From NCBI GenBank assembly GCA_964568735.1, contig CAZMRF010000045.1, forward strand, positions 1-41,306: DNA of 41,306 nucleotides, written 5' to 3'. The DNA is from CAZMRF01 sp964568735 (GTDB taxonomy: Bacteria > Acidobacteriota > Polarisedimenticolia > JACPZX01). Of this stretch, positions 15,275-24,174 are shown piece after piece. A program made the position numbers and the translations under genes. The notes under the pieces are model-generated. The model was not told where the DNA came from and did no database searches. It was given only the letters and a program-made list of their open reading frames with translations. Position 1 is the first letter of the stretch. Each line of letters begins with the position of its first letter.

Positions 15275-16600
15275 GTGAGCTCGGGCCTGATCCGTAAGGT
15301 CCGGGAATACCTCCGCTCCCGTGGCGTCCCCACCTCGAGCTGGGAGCTTGCCAGCCGCTTCCTCCGCGTCGAAGCCCGGCGCGAAGAGACGCTCGTCGCG
15401 TTGCTCTCGCCTCTCCTCGAGCCCGGGGGAATCGCCTACACGCCGGACCTGGGCTGGAGCCTGCTTCCGGGTGCACCGCTGGTTGAAGATGCCGCGCCGC
15501 GGCTGCGCCAGGTGGGTTGTGCGGTGGACCATGGTGGCGGAAGGATCCGCTCGTTCGCCCTCGTCGCGGTCGATCCTCTCGAGCCGCGCCGGGTCGATCG
15601 CCTCCGGTGGCGTCAGATCTCCCGGCTCCTCGGTGGAGCCGAGGCGATCTTCTGCGATCCCCGACGCGAGCCGCCCCTGCTCCTGGGGGGTCTCGCCGCT
15701 CGCGGCCTCGCCGGGCCCGCGAGGGTGATCAGCCTGGCCTCGGCCGTGCGCGGAGCCGTTCGCCTTCCCCGGCGCACGTCGCCCGAGGAGATCGCCCGTG
15801 CGCTGGGGTGCTCCTGGCCCGAGGAGCCGGGAACTGCCGCGGTGGCGGAGGCCGTGGCCGCCTGTCTCGAACGCGCGCAGGGGATCCGGGAGGATGCCGG
15901 CGGCGGAGGCGCGACCGAGGCGCGCCCGGGGCTGGATCGGAGCCTGATCCGCGAAGCCCCTTCGAAGCCGGGGACCTACCGCTTCTACGACGATCAGGAT
16001 CGCCTGCTCTACGTGGGGAAGGCCTCGAATCTCAGACGGAGGCTGGGCCGCTACGCGGAGGGGAGGGCGGCTCCCGGCGGCGCGGGACGCGGGATCCTCC
16101 GGGAGATCGATCGTGTGCGCCGCGTCGAGTACGAGGTCGCGGGCTCGGAGATCGAAGCGTTGCTGCGCGAGGCGGAGCTCATCGCGTCGCGGTCGCCGGC
16201 GAGGAACGTCCAGCGCGGCGTCCACGAGCGGGGCCGGCGCTACGCACCCGGCCGCCTCCGGGCTCTCGTCCTCCCCGCATCCCGGGGCGGAGCCACCTTG
16301 ATCTTCGTCAGGGACGGCTCCTGCGCCGGCGTCTTCGAGATTGGGCCGAGGGGAGGCGGGCGAGCGGCGGCCACGCGTGCGCTGCGGCGCCTCCTTTCGC
16401 CCTCGAGAGGCCGCGGCGGGCGGCGAGGGCTCCATGAGGGATGGACCGAGATCCTGAACTCCTGGCTGGCGCGCCACGCCGATCGCGTCTCCCAGGTCGA
16501 GCTCGACGCCTCCTCGGGGCTGGCCGGGGCGGAGAGGCTTCTGGATGCGGCCCTGCGGGATCATGCCCGGGGCGCGGAGGAGGTGACGTGGCACCGTTGA
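15275..16600 (+). CDS. GIY-YIG nuclease (UvrC/Cho-like) with N-terminal winged helix and eroded exonuclease-like segment
   Basis: GTG at 15275 gives 441 residues. Residues about 1-70 look like a small winged-helix region. The middle part (about 80-205) aligns in spacing and hydrophobic pattern with the 3' part of a DnaQ-type exonuclease as found in DnaQ-UvrC fusions, but the DxE motif and the HxxxxD motif are not there; near the end it reads GTAAVAEAVAACLE. The GIY-YIG domain begins PGTYRFYDDQDRLLYVGKAS (about 232-251). GTY and YVG, the Arg of NLRRRL, the metal-binding Glu of EALLREAEL and the Asn of SPARNV are all kept, so nuclease activity is plausible. About 130 residues follow, as in Cho-like proteins. 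DNA damage incision is the inferred role. Confidence 0.8.
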   Translation: MSSGLIRKVREYLRSRGVPTSSWELASRFLRVEARREETLVALLSPLLEPGGIAYTPDLGWSLLPGAPLVEDAAPRLRQVGCAVDHGGGRIRSFALVAVDPLEPRRVDRLRWRQISRLLGGAEAIFCDPRREPPLLLGGLAARGLAGPARVISLASAVRGAVRLPRRTSPEEIARALGCSWPEEPGTAAVAEAVAACLERAQGIREDAGGGGATEARPGLDRSLIREAPSKPGTYRFYDDQDRLLYVGKASNLRRRLGRYAEGRAAPGGAGRGILREIDRVRRVEYEVAGSEIEALLREAELIASRSPARNVQRGVHERGRRYAPGRLRALVLPASRGGATLIFVRDGSCAGVFEIGPRGGGRAAATRALRRLLSPSRGRGGRRGLHEGWTEILNSWLARHADRVSQVELDASSGLAGAERLLDAALRDHARGAEEVTWHR

Positions 16601-16658
16601 GAGCAAGAGCGTTATCCTGCCCCGGGGCGAGTACTTCCGATCGAGGGCTGAGTCCATC

Positions 16659-17036
16659 ATGACCGACGGCCGAGGAGCGGCGAAGAAGGCGGTTGCCGTC
16701 GTCTCCGATCTCTTCTTCCAGTCCAAGATCCGGGAGGCTGCCTCGCTCACCGGCGTCCCTCTCGCTTTCGCCACCACCGAGGAGGCGCTCCGCGAGGCCC
16801 TGGTCGCCGGCGGCGTGAGCCTCGTGATCGTGAGCCTCGAAGCACGCTCTCCCGACCCCTTCCGCGTCCTCGCCCTCGCGAGGGCCGAGGGAGGGATCCG
16901 GACCGTCGGCTACCTGAATCATGTCTACGAGGACCTGCGGGATCGCGCCCTCGCTGCAGGCTGCGACAAGGTGCTTCCCAAGGGGGCCTTCTCCAAGGGG
17001 CTTCCCGGGATCCTCACGGAAGGCACCAGGGCATGA
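16659..17036 (+). CDS. Receiver-like protein lacking the phosphoacceptor aspartate
   Basis: This 125-residue single-domain protein is patterned like a response-regulator receiver: strand one AVAVVSDLFFQSK, strand three LVIVSLEARSPDP, strand four VGYLNHV, and the C-terminal AAGCDKVLPKGAFSKGL containing the conserved Lys. The position that should hold the phosphorylated Asp after strand three is Ser59, and only one acidic residue (Asp17) remains at the end of strand one, so phosphorelay signalling is unlikely. No kinase or output domain is nearby. It starts 58 bases after the GIY-YIG gene and may be co-transcribed. A protein-protein interaction role is a guess. Confidence 0.65.
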   Translation: MTDGRGAAKKAVAVVSDLFFQSKIREAASLTGVPLAFATTEEALREALVAGGVSLVIVSLEARSPDPFRVLALARAEGGIRTVGYLNHVYEDLRDRALAAGCDKVLPKGAFSKGLPGILTEGTRA

Positions 17037-17130
17037 GCTCCCCATGGCCGCCGCCGGCCCGCAGCCCGTCCGGATCGGCCCACGTTCTCCCACCTCGATG
17101 CCGCAGCAACGACTCATAGGAGGCGTTTCC

Positions 17131-17766
17131 GTGAAAAGTCCCTCGATTGCCGTCCGCTCCGTCTGCGTCGCGCTCCTGCTCCCGCTTCTCGCCGCCTTCT
17201 CATCGACGGATACCTCGGCGGCGACGCGCCGCGCGGGGCGGAGCGATCTCTTCTTCGGGGTCGGTGCCCTCGACGACGACGAGGCCGAGATCTTCGGCGG
17301 CTTCTCGCTGGAGGCCGAGCAGGGGAACACGGTCTCCATCAGGTGGCGCCTCCACTTCAGCGACCAGTTCGCCCTGGAGACGGATCTCACGTACGAGAGC
17401 GGGCGGGTGAACATGCTCGATCATGGATCCGAGGTCGACAGCGCCGATGCGGACACGACCTTCTTCCTGATCAACGGCGTCTTCAACCTGACACGAACCC
17501 CGGTCTCTCCCTTCGTCTCGCTGGGCTTCGGCTCGTATGACCACGAGGCCAGCGGGATCCTCCTCCCGGACGGCTCGGGCTCCTTCTTCATCGCGGACAT
17601 CAAGGAGGACGGCGGCGTGCTCGACGCCGCCGTGGGGGTCGATGGCCGGACCGACGGCGCCCTCATCTGGCTCTTCGAGGTCCGCTACCTCGACTACGAC
17701 TTCGACGACTTCTCCGAGGACTGGGGCCGCATCCTCTACACCGGCCACATCGGCCTCAGCTTCTAG
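17131..17766 (+). CDS. Outer-membrane beta-barrel protein
   Basis: GTG at 17131 sits seven bases after AGGAGG (17118-17123), giving 211 residues. A signal peptide (SVCVALLLPLLAAFSSTDTSAA) is followed by alternating amphipathic strands such as TVSIRWRLHFSDQFALETDL and PVSPFVSLGFGSYDH. The chain ends in GHIGLSF, with the terminal Phe expected of outer-membrane barrels inserted by the BAM machinery. The size fits an OmpW/OmpA-like 8-stranded barrel. Acidic periplasmic or surface loops (ALDDDEAEI, SEVDSADADT) are notable. The function, porin or structural, is not visible. The next gene begins 18 bases downstream and is likely co-expressed. Confidence 0.75.
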   Translation: MKSPSIAVRSVCVALLLPLLAAFSSTDTSAATRRAGRSDLFFGVGALDDDEAEIFGGFSLEAEQGNTVSIRWRLHFSDQFALETDLTYESGRVNMLDHGSEVDSADADTTFFLINGVFNLTRTPVSPFVSLGFGSYDHEASGILLPDGSGSFFIADIKEDGGVLDAAVGVDGRTDGALIWLFEVRYLDYDFDDFSEDWGRILYTGHIGLSF

Positions 17767-17784
17767 AGGGGTCACCCAATCGTC

Positions 17785-20529
17785 ATGCGCCCGCAGCAAT
17801 ACGACATCGTCGTGCCGGCCGGTCCAATCCGGAGCACGCCCTCTCCGTCGACCGCCGCCCCGGTGCTGGCCGCGGTGCTGCTCGCCGTCACGGCGGGCGA
17901 GTCGCTGGGTGCCTCCCGATCGATCTCCCTCGTTGCGGGGATCGATCTCACGCTCTCCTGCACGCAAACCTCCCCGTCCAACCCGGCTTTTTTCTCGGAT
18001 GGAGAGACGATCACGCTGGAGTGCCTGATCACGAACCAGGGGACGGACCCGAGCGGTCAGCAGACGACGCTGGCCGCCGTCTTCTCTGATGACGAGATCG
18101 TCAACTTGCCGGACAGGGTCCTCCTCAGCAACGCTGCGGTCGCCTCCATCCCCGGCGGAGCCGGCCTGAGCCTGACGCTGTCGGGATCGGTGCAGTACAC
18201 GATCCCCGGCCCCCTGAAGCTCTGCACGAAAGTCGACGTCCTCCTCAACAACCTGAACAACCAGGCGGGGGCCATCCAGGAGGCGGACGAGGCCAACAAC
18301 GTCCAGTGCTCGGACGTGGAGGTGCTCGCTCCGCGGAGGGACCTGATCGTGGCTCCCGGTTCGGTGCTCATCACCCCGGACCCCCGGGATCCGAACAGCT
18401 TCCGGGCCGGCCTCGAGGTCCAGGTCACCTACGGCAGCCGGAACCAGGGGAACGGCGCCATCCGGGCGAAGTACACGAACGCCATACGGATCGGCACGAG
18501 CGGCGCCGGGGCGCTCGCCGATCCGAATTCCATCATCTGCAGCAAGACCCTGCTCGACGTGATGAACCCCTTCCAGCCGGGCGGCTCCACGGTCAGCGTG
18601 ACCCACGGCTTCAGCGATCCCAATGATCCCAACTCGCTCGCGGCCGTGGATACATGCAAGATTCCATTCAACCTCGCGGCCGGAACCTACGCGCTCGTCG
18701 TCCAGCTCGATTCCGACGCCGTTCACAACATCCTCGAGCAGACGCCGACGGGCGCCATCGCTCCCGCGGAGGCGAACAACGCTCTCGCCCTCGGCATCAT
18801 GGTCGGCGAGCCGTTCCCCCCTCAATTCCGGATCCAGGATGACCCGAACACCCCGGGCGACCTGAGGGTGGAAGTCTTCGGGCCGGGGACGCACGAGATG
18901 CTCGTGCGCGTCGCTTCGGCCCGCGATCTGGCCGGCTACAGCTTCAGGCTGACCTGGGCGCCGCCGGGTCTGCTCTCCGTGGGCGATCCGAACGTGCCGG
19001 GCGGCGATATCAACCAGGTCGAATTCAGCCACCTCCTCGAGACAGGCGGCCGGGTCCAGGACTGCCAGGTGACTGGCATCGACAACACGGCGGGCCACCT
19101 GGACGTCGAGTGCACCACGAGCGGGCCAGGCACCGGCGCGAGCACGGAAACACCTGAGACGCTCCTGACCATCACATGGACGGCCGTCGCGCCGGGGCAG
19201 GGAGATCTCACGATTTCGGACATGACGGCGGAGAGCTCGTCGGGGCAGGCCTTCTCCGGGCTAAGGGTCCTCAACGGCATAACCGTCGTGAGCGGGGTCG
19301 GGGACATCGCCGTCATCGATGCCTCGGGACCCGCCGAGGCCTATCCGGGCGTCAGCTTCAGCACCTCATGGGATGTCAGGAACAGGGGGTTCGGGACCGC
19401 GTTCCCCGTGAGCACGGCGCTCGTGCTCTCGCGCGACGCCATCTACGATGATCCGAGCACCACGCGGCCCGATGTGGTGGCCTGCTCATTCAACGAGCCT
19501 GTCCCGATCCCGCCCCTCACGACGGTGGTGAGGGACTTGCCTTCGTGCACCCTCGTGCCGAACGTCCGCCCCGGCCTCTACTCGGCGTTGTTCCAGCCGC
19601 TGAACTGGGATCCGAACAACCGGACGGCCGAAATCGTCGCCTTCCCCTCGCGATTCATCGCGCTCCGGACCTCGGGGAAGGAGCGGGTGGCGGAGATCTC
19701 TGCGGCACCCGATCAGCTTGGCGGCACCACGGGCGGGCTCATCGCGCGCGAGCGGAAGTACCCCGGAAAGGGTGTCGCCTCCGTGGGATCGGGATCCAGG
19801 GATCTCAACTGGATCGTGCGCCTCGTCAGGCCCGGGAAGGGGAAGCAGGTCCTCGAGCTCGTGAGCTTCCCCAAGGCGAGCCCCACGCCACAGGACATCA
19901 TGACGAGGCTCCGGCTGCCGAAGGAGGACAGGGCCATCCTCGGCGCAGCCGACGTGGACGGAGACGACGAGGACGAGCTGATCCTCCTGCAGGAGTCGAA
20001 GAAGGAGGGCCCCATCCTGGACTTCCGGAGGATCGACTTCACCCACAGGAAGCCCGAGGTCTGCCAGACCGCCGCCGTCACGGGCGCCATGGCCGTGCCG
20101 ATCGTGGCCGCAACGGGAATCCAGTACGACCTCGATCCGGCCGACGAGCTCGCGGTCCTCACGGCCGACGGCGCTTTGAACATCTATGACCTCACCCTCA
20201 CGGGCTCCCCGCCGCCTCCATCGCCCTGCAGGCCCGTTCCCACGGTGATCCACGAGCTCCCGGCCACGGCCGATCTCACGCTGCGCGCAGGTGACGCCTC
20301 CTTCAGCAGCACGGGAGACGAAGTCCTCGCGATCTGCGCGCTCGACTGGCAGCTCGACGGTGTTGAGGAGATCGGAAGCCTGCACGAAGATCCCTCCGGA
20401 GCCCAGGCGCTGAGGATCTTCGAGACGCCCGCGGCACCGGGAGGCATGGCGGTCCTCCTCGCGGATGATCCGGCCTTCGGCGGCACGGCGCAACGGGCTC
20501 GAGTCCAGGCGATCACCTGCACGCGCTAG
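17785..20529 (+). CDS. Large secreted protein with CARDB-like, cohesin-like and FG-GAP-like modules
   Basis: This is a 914-residue protein. After an unusually long N-region, a hydrophobic stretch (APVLAAVLLAVTAGESLGA, about 26-44) acts as signal peptide. Two CARDB-like adhesin modules follow (about 52-183 and 184-335), each with 'xITNQGT' or 'RNQG' turns and ending in EANN. About 340-520 resembles a cohesin-type beta-sandwich (EMLVRVASARDLAGYSFRLTW). A third CARDB-like module covers about 525-630 (SFSTSWDVRNRGFGTAF). The C-terminus has three acidic repeats of FG-GAP/VCBS style: GAADVDGDDEDELILL, YDLDPADELAVLTADG, and LDWQLDGVEEIGSLHED. Scattered Cys suggest disulfides. A surface or extracellular binding protein is likely; its ligand is unknown. 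Domain names are from pattern, not from a search. Confidence 0.7.
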   Translation: MRPQQYDIVVPAGPIRSTPSPSTAAPVLAAVLLAVTAGESLGASRSISLVAGIDLTLSCTQTSPSNPAFFSDGETITLECLITNQGTDPSGQQTTLAAVFSDDEIVNLPDRVLLSNAAVASIPGGAGLSLTLSGSVQYTIPGPLKLCTKVDVLLNNLNNQAGAIQEADEANNVQCSDVEVLAPRRDLIVAPGSVLITPDPRDPNSFRAGLEVQVTYGSRNQGNGAIRAKYTNAIRIGTSGAGALADPNSIICSKTLLDVMNPFQPGGSTVSVTHGFSDPNDPNSLAAVDTCKIPFNLAAGTYALVVQLDSDAVHNILEQTPTGAIAPAEANNALALGIMVGEPFPPQFRIQDDPNTPGDLRVEVFGPGTHEMLVRVASARDLAGYSFRLTWAPPGLLSVGDPNVPGGDINQVEFSHLLETGGRVQDCQVTGIDNTAGHLDVECTTSGPGTGASTETPETLLTITWTAVAPGQGDLTISDMTAESSSGQAFSGLRVLNGITVVSGVGDIAVIDASGPAEAYPGVSFSTSWDVRNRGFGTAFPVSTALVLSRDAIYDDPSTTRPDVVACSFNEPVPIPPLTTVVRDLPSCTLVPNVRPGLYSALFQPLNWDPNNRTAEIVAFPSRFIALRTSGKERVAEISAAPDQLGGTTGGLIARERKYPGKGVASVGSGSRDLNWIVRLVRPGKGKQVLELVSFPKASPTPQDIMTRLRLPKEDRAILGAADVDGDDEDELILLQESKKEGPILDFRRIDFTHRKPEVCQTAAVTGAMAVPIVAATGIQYDLDPADELAVLTADGALNIYDLTLTGSPPPPSPCRPVPTVIHELPATADLTLRAGDASFSSTGDEVLAICALDWQLDGVEEIGSLHEDPSGAQALRIFETPAAPGGMAVLLADDPAFGGTAQRARVQAITCTR

Positions 20530-20678
20530 GTGGAGCCACGAGACGCCGCCGGTGGCCGTGGATCGCCGCCGCCGCCCTCGCCGGGCTGCTGCTGGCGGCG
20601 GAAGGCGGCCTGAGTCTGACCGCCAGGTTCCTGGCGCGTGACGAGCCGCTCGGCGCGCGGGCCTCCGCCGGCGCCCGG

Positions 20679-21521
20679 ATGATCTATTGCATCGGGGATT
20701 CCTTCACCTGGGGAATGGGCGTCAGGAGAGAGAAGGCCTGGCCGGCGCTGCTCCAGGGCATGATCAACGAGGCGAGCGCGACGAAGCGCGCCGACGTGAA
20801 CAACCTCGGCTTTCCCGGCCTGAGCAGCACCAACGCCGTGGCGGCCGTGGCCCGGGCGATCAAGCAGGGGGACGCGGGCGTGATCCTCCTCATGGTGGGT
20901 TGGAACGCCAACGACACGGATTTCATCGAGCACGCGCGGGAGAAGTCGGTTCCCGTCCCGCTCACGCAGAGGCTCGAGGATCTCCTGGAGGCGTCGCGCC
21001 TCTACCGGGTCCTCAAGCAGGCTGCGACCTACCGGAGCCGCACGGCTCTCCTCGACGACATCGAGATCGTTCCGCAGGCCGAGATGGAGATGTACGACTT
21101 CAAGGCCTACCAGGAGATCGGCCGGAAGAACCTCGAGAAGATCGTGCGTCTCTGCCGTGAGTTCGAGGTCTCGCTCGTCCTCCTGAACTACCCCTACCGG
21201 GACCTCCCCCCGAACGAGTACTCGAGGAACGAGTACTACCACGTCCTCTACGGGCGCACGAAGGTCCAGCCCTCGGACTACATCGTCTCCGACAGGCTCC
21301 CCGGCGAGATCGCGATCCACGCGGTCATCCGGAAGGCCGGCGAGGAGGCAGGTGTCCGCGTCATCGACTTCCAGGAAGCCTTCCTCCGATCGAGCGAGAG
21401 CCCCGACCGGCTCTTCCAGCGCGACTATCACCACCCCACGGTCGTGGGCCACTCGGTGATGGCGCGGGCCGTCTTCGATGCGATCGGGGAGGAGCTCGTC
21501 AGGCTGGTGGATGCGGATTGA
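20679..21521 (+). CDS. SGNH/GDSL hydrolase family protein; true N-terminus probably further upstream
   Basis: The first canonical start is ATG 20679, giving 280 residues that begin directly with block I, IYCIGDSFTWGMG, whose Ser is the nucleophile. GWNANDTDF gives the Gly/Asn blocks and RDYHHPTVVGHSVMA gives the Asp-x-x-His pair, so the hydrolase looks intact. The same frame is open upstream and encodes an Arg-rich stretch plus a hydrophobic helix (RRRRWPWIAAAALAGLLLAA), exactly the membrane anchor such proteins carry. Between the in-frame stop near 20470 and ATG 20679 there is no ATG, GTG or TTG in frame. Either a rare codon such as CTG 20517 starts it, or a one-base error separates it from GTG 20530. 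Substrate unknown. Confidence 0.75.
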   Translation: MIYCIGDSFTWGMGVRREKAWPALLQGMINEASATKRADVNNLGFPGLSSTNAVAAVARAIKQGDAGVILLMVGWNANDTDFIEHAREKSVPVPLTQRLEDLLEASRLYRVLKQAATYRSRTALLDDIEIVPQAEMEMYDFKAYQEIGRKNLEKIVRLCREFEVSLVLLNYPYRDLPPNEYSRNEYYHVLYGRTKVQPSDYIVSDRLPGEIAIHAVIRKAGEEAGVRVIDFQEAFLRSSESPDRLFQRDYHHPTVVGHSVMARAVFDAIGEELVRLVDAD

Positions 21522-21617
21522 GAGCCCGGAGAGGTAGGAGCGCGCGGACGCAGTGTGGCGTGTATCATGGCGCGGGTCCGGGAGCTGTGCTTCAAGCGGT
21601 CCAGGGGGGAGGAAGAG

Positions 21618-24158
21618 ATGTCACAAGATCTCACCACGTGGAAGTGCGCCCGGCGCCCGGCGCCGGGCAGCCGTCCGGCGGGGGATAGCCGCGGCGATGC
21701 CGTCTCGACGTCTTTCGCGGCTCTCGCCGCCTGCCTGACCCTGGCCGCGGCGGCCGCGGGGTGCGGCGCCCCTGAGGCACCTCCTCCGCCGGCGCTCCAT
21801 CTCGTAGATCTCTACGAGCCCGCCTTCGTCTCGGGATCCACGGCGCCTGCCCGCCTGGATCTCCCAAAGACCGAGTGGCGATTCGATGGCGCCCCCTCGG
21901 CAGCCGCGCCATCGGCCGCCGGCCTTGCCGGTTGGGAGGCGATCCACGACGTGGCGGGTCTGCGGCTGAGCGAGGGCCGCCTGGCGGGCAGAGCGTCGGG
22001 AGTCCTTCCCATCCTGCACGTCGAGAGGACGGAAGGGGTGGAGAACCCCGACGTGCTCCACGCGATCGAGGTGCGCTTGAGGGTCTCCGCCGGCTCCAGG
22101 CTCTCCGTCGGGTTCAGCGGGGAGAAGGAGTTCGACCCGGATCAGGCCGTGACCGGGGCGCGCGAGTTCCCCTTCAAGAACACCTCGCCTCTGATCCCCG
22201 GCGAGAAGTTCCAGACCTACACCATCACTCCGTGGCGGTCGCTCACCTCACCGGGACTTCGCCACGTGCTGCTGACCCCGACCGATGCGCCCGGGGCCAC
22301 CTTCGAGATCGAGTCGCTCCGCCTGATCTTCCGGCGGGAGCATCTCGCGCAAGTTCCCTCGGGTGTGAGCTGGCAAGGGCTCGCCGAGAGCTACCGCGAG
22401 ACGATCGTGAGCCGCTCGCCGGAGACGATCCGCTTCCACGTGAAGGTGCCGCAGGACTCCTGGCTGGATCTGGAGATCGGCTCCCTGGAGGATGGACCGG
22501 TCACCTTCCGGGTCCTGGCCGAGGAAACCGACCTTCCTGCTGGCGGCACCCGGGTCCTGATGGAGCGGACTCTCACGCGGCCTCACCGTTGGGAGCCTGC
22601 CGCGGTGGAGCTGGCGCCCCTGGCGGGAGCGGAGGTCACGCTGGCGCTCTCTCTCACGGGCGTCAGGGAAGGAGCCCTGGGGCTCTGGGGAGCTCCCGTC
22701 GTGCGGCGCCGCGTCACGGCAGGGCTCTCAGGGACGCGCCCAGCCGCCTCCGGTGTCGAGCCGCCCCAGGGGGTCATTCTGATCTGGGCCGACACGCTTC
22801 GGCGTGATCACCTCTCCGTCTACGGCTACGAGCGCGAGACGACACCGGTCCTGGCCCGGATGGCGAAGGAGGGAGCGCTCTTCTCCGATTGCCTCGTCAA
22901 CGGCACCTGGACGAAGGTCTCGACTCCCTCGCTGATGACGTCCCTCTATCCCTCCACGCACGGAGTGCTCGATTTCCTCGATCGTCTCCCTGCCGGCGTC
23001 ACGACGATGGCCGAGGTCTACCGGCAGGCGGGGTACGCCACGCTGTCGATGTCCTCGATCCTCTTCACGGGAAGGATGACGAACCTGCACCAGGGCTTCG
23101 AGGCGCTGCACGAAGACACATCCCTGCCCGATCAGGAATCGAGCAAGACCGCCCGCGAGTACGTGGACCGCCTCCTGCCGTGGATCGAGTCCCACCGCGA
23201 CGTCCCCTTCTTCGTCTTCCTCCACGTCTCCGACCCGCACGATCCCTACAAGCCCTACCCGCCCTACGACACGATGTGGGCCGATCCCGCGAAGGAGGCG
23301 CAGCACGAGAAGGATCTGGAGAGGGCCCGTGCGGGCATCGCCGACCCTCTCCTGCGCCGCTTCGGCATGCCGACCCGCGAGGAGATGGTGAAGGCCGGCG
23401 TGGATCCGGATCTCTACGAGGCGCACGACCGCGACTGGTACGACGGATCGATACGCGCCATGGACGCCGAGATCGGCCGGCTGCTCGAGAAGCTGCGGGG
23501 GCTCGGGCTGGATGGGCGCACGCTTGTGGTCTTCGCCGGCGACCATGGCGAAGAGTTCCTCGAGCACGGCAGGACGTTCCACGGCCAGAGCGTCTACGGC
23601 GAGCTGACCAACGTGCCCCTGATCTTCTGGCGCCCCGGCGCCGTGCCGTCGGGCGCGGTCGTGGGGGAGACGGTGCAGATGATCGACGTGATGCCGACGC
23701 TGCTCGAGGCGAGCGGCCTGGCATCGCCGGGGACGATGCAGGGACGGAGCCTCCTGCCGCTCCTCGGCACGAGGGGAGGCGACGGGCTCCATGCCTCCGA
23801 GACGGGGGTCACGCCGGCGGCCTTCGTCGAGAAGAACATGACGCAGACGCCCGATGGGGCTCCGCCTCCGCGCGACACCGAGTCCTTCGCCATCGTTCAT
23901 GAAGGGTGGAAGCTGATCCACAACACGAAGGCCGCCCCCGGCCGGCCGGAGTTCGAGCTCTACGAGGTCAGGCAGGATCCTCTGAACCAGGCCGACGTGG
24001 CCTCGAGCCACCCGGAGATCGTGACCCGGCTGGCGGGGACGCTCGCGCAGCACCTGGACCAGGCGCGGGCCGCCCGCCTTCACCCCGACACGGCCGTCGA
24101 AGGCTCGCTATCGGCGGAGGAGCTCGAACGCCTCCGCAGCCTGGGTTACGTCCAGTAG
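21618..24158 (+). CDS. Sulfatase-like (alkaline phosphatase superfamily) lipoprotein
   Basis: ATG 21618 follows GGGGGAGGAAG (21606-21616) and is preferred over ATG 21555; 846 residues. A lipobox (AAAAAGC) near residue 50 follows a hydrophobic core, so it should be lipid-anchored. Residues 50-375 form a large N-terminal region of beta-rich character without a recognised family. The sulfatase-like domain begins at GVILIWADTLRRDHLSVYGY (Asp392 of ADT is a metal ligand). TWTKVSTPSLMTSLYP places Thr432 where the nucleophile sits, with no Cys/Ser-x-Pro-Ser-Arg formylglycine motif. FAGDHGEEFLEHGRTFHG supplies the remaining metal ligands. It is probably a phospho- or sulfo-ester hydrolase or transferase acting outside the cytoplasm, but not a classic formylglycine sulfatase. 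Confidence 0.85.
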   Translation: MSQDLTTWKCARRPAPGSRPAGDSRGDAVSTSFAALAACLTLAAAAAGCGAPEAPPPPALHLVDLYEPAFVSGSTAPARLDLPKTEWRFDGAPSAAAPSAAGLAGWEAIHDVAGLRLSEGRLAGRASGVLPILHVERTEGVENPDVLHAIEVRLRVSAGSRLSVGFSGEKEFDPDQAVTGAREFPFKNTSPLIPGEKFQTYTITPWRSLTSPGLRHVLLTPTDAPGATFEIESLRLIFRREHLAQVPSGVSWQGLAESYRETIVSRSPETIRFHVKVPQDSWLDLEIGSLEDGPVTFRVLAEETDLPAGGTRVLMERTLTRPHRWEPAAVELAPLAGAEVTLALSLTGVREGALGLWGAPVVRRRVTAGLSGTRPAASGVEPPQGVILIWADTLRRDHLSVYGYERETTPVLARMAKEGALFSDCLVNGTWTKVSTPSLMTSLYPSTHGVLDFLDRLPAGVTTMAEVYRQAGYATLSMSSILFTGRMTNLHQGFEALHEDTSLPDQESSKTAREYVDRLLPWIESHRDVPFFVFLHVSDPHDPYKPYPPYDTMWADPAKEAQHEKDLERARAGIADPLLRRFGMPTREEMVKAGVDPDLYEAHDRDWYDGSIRAMDAEIGRLLEKLRGLGLDGRTLVVFAGDHGEEFLEHGRTFHGQSVYGELTNVPLIFWRPGAVPSGAVVGETVQMIDVMPTLLEASGLASPGTMQGRSLLPLLGTRGGDGLHASETGVTPAAFVEKNMTQTPDGAPPPRDTESFAIVHEGWKLIHNTKAAPGRPEFELYEVRQDPLNQADVASSHPEIVTRLAGTLAQHLDQARAARLHPDTAVEGSLSAEELERLRSLGYVQ

Positions 24159-24174
24159 CGGGCTTCGAGGACAT

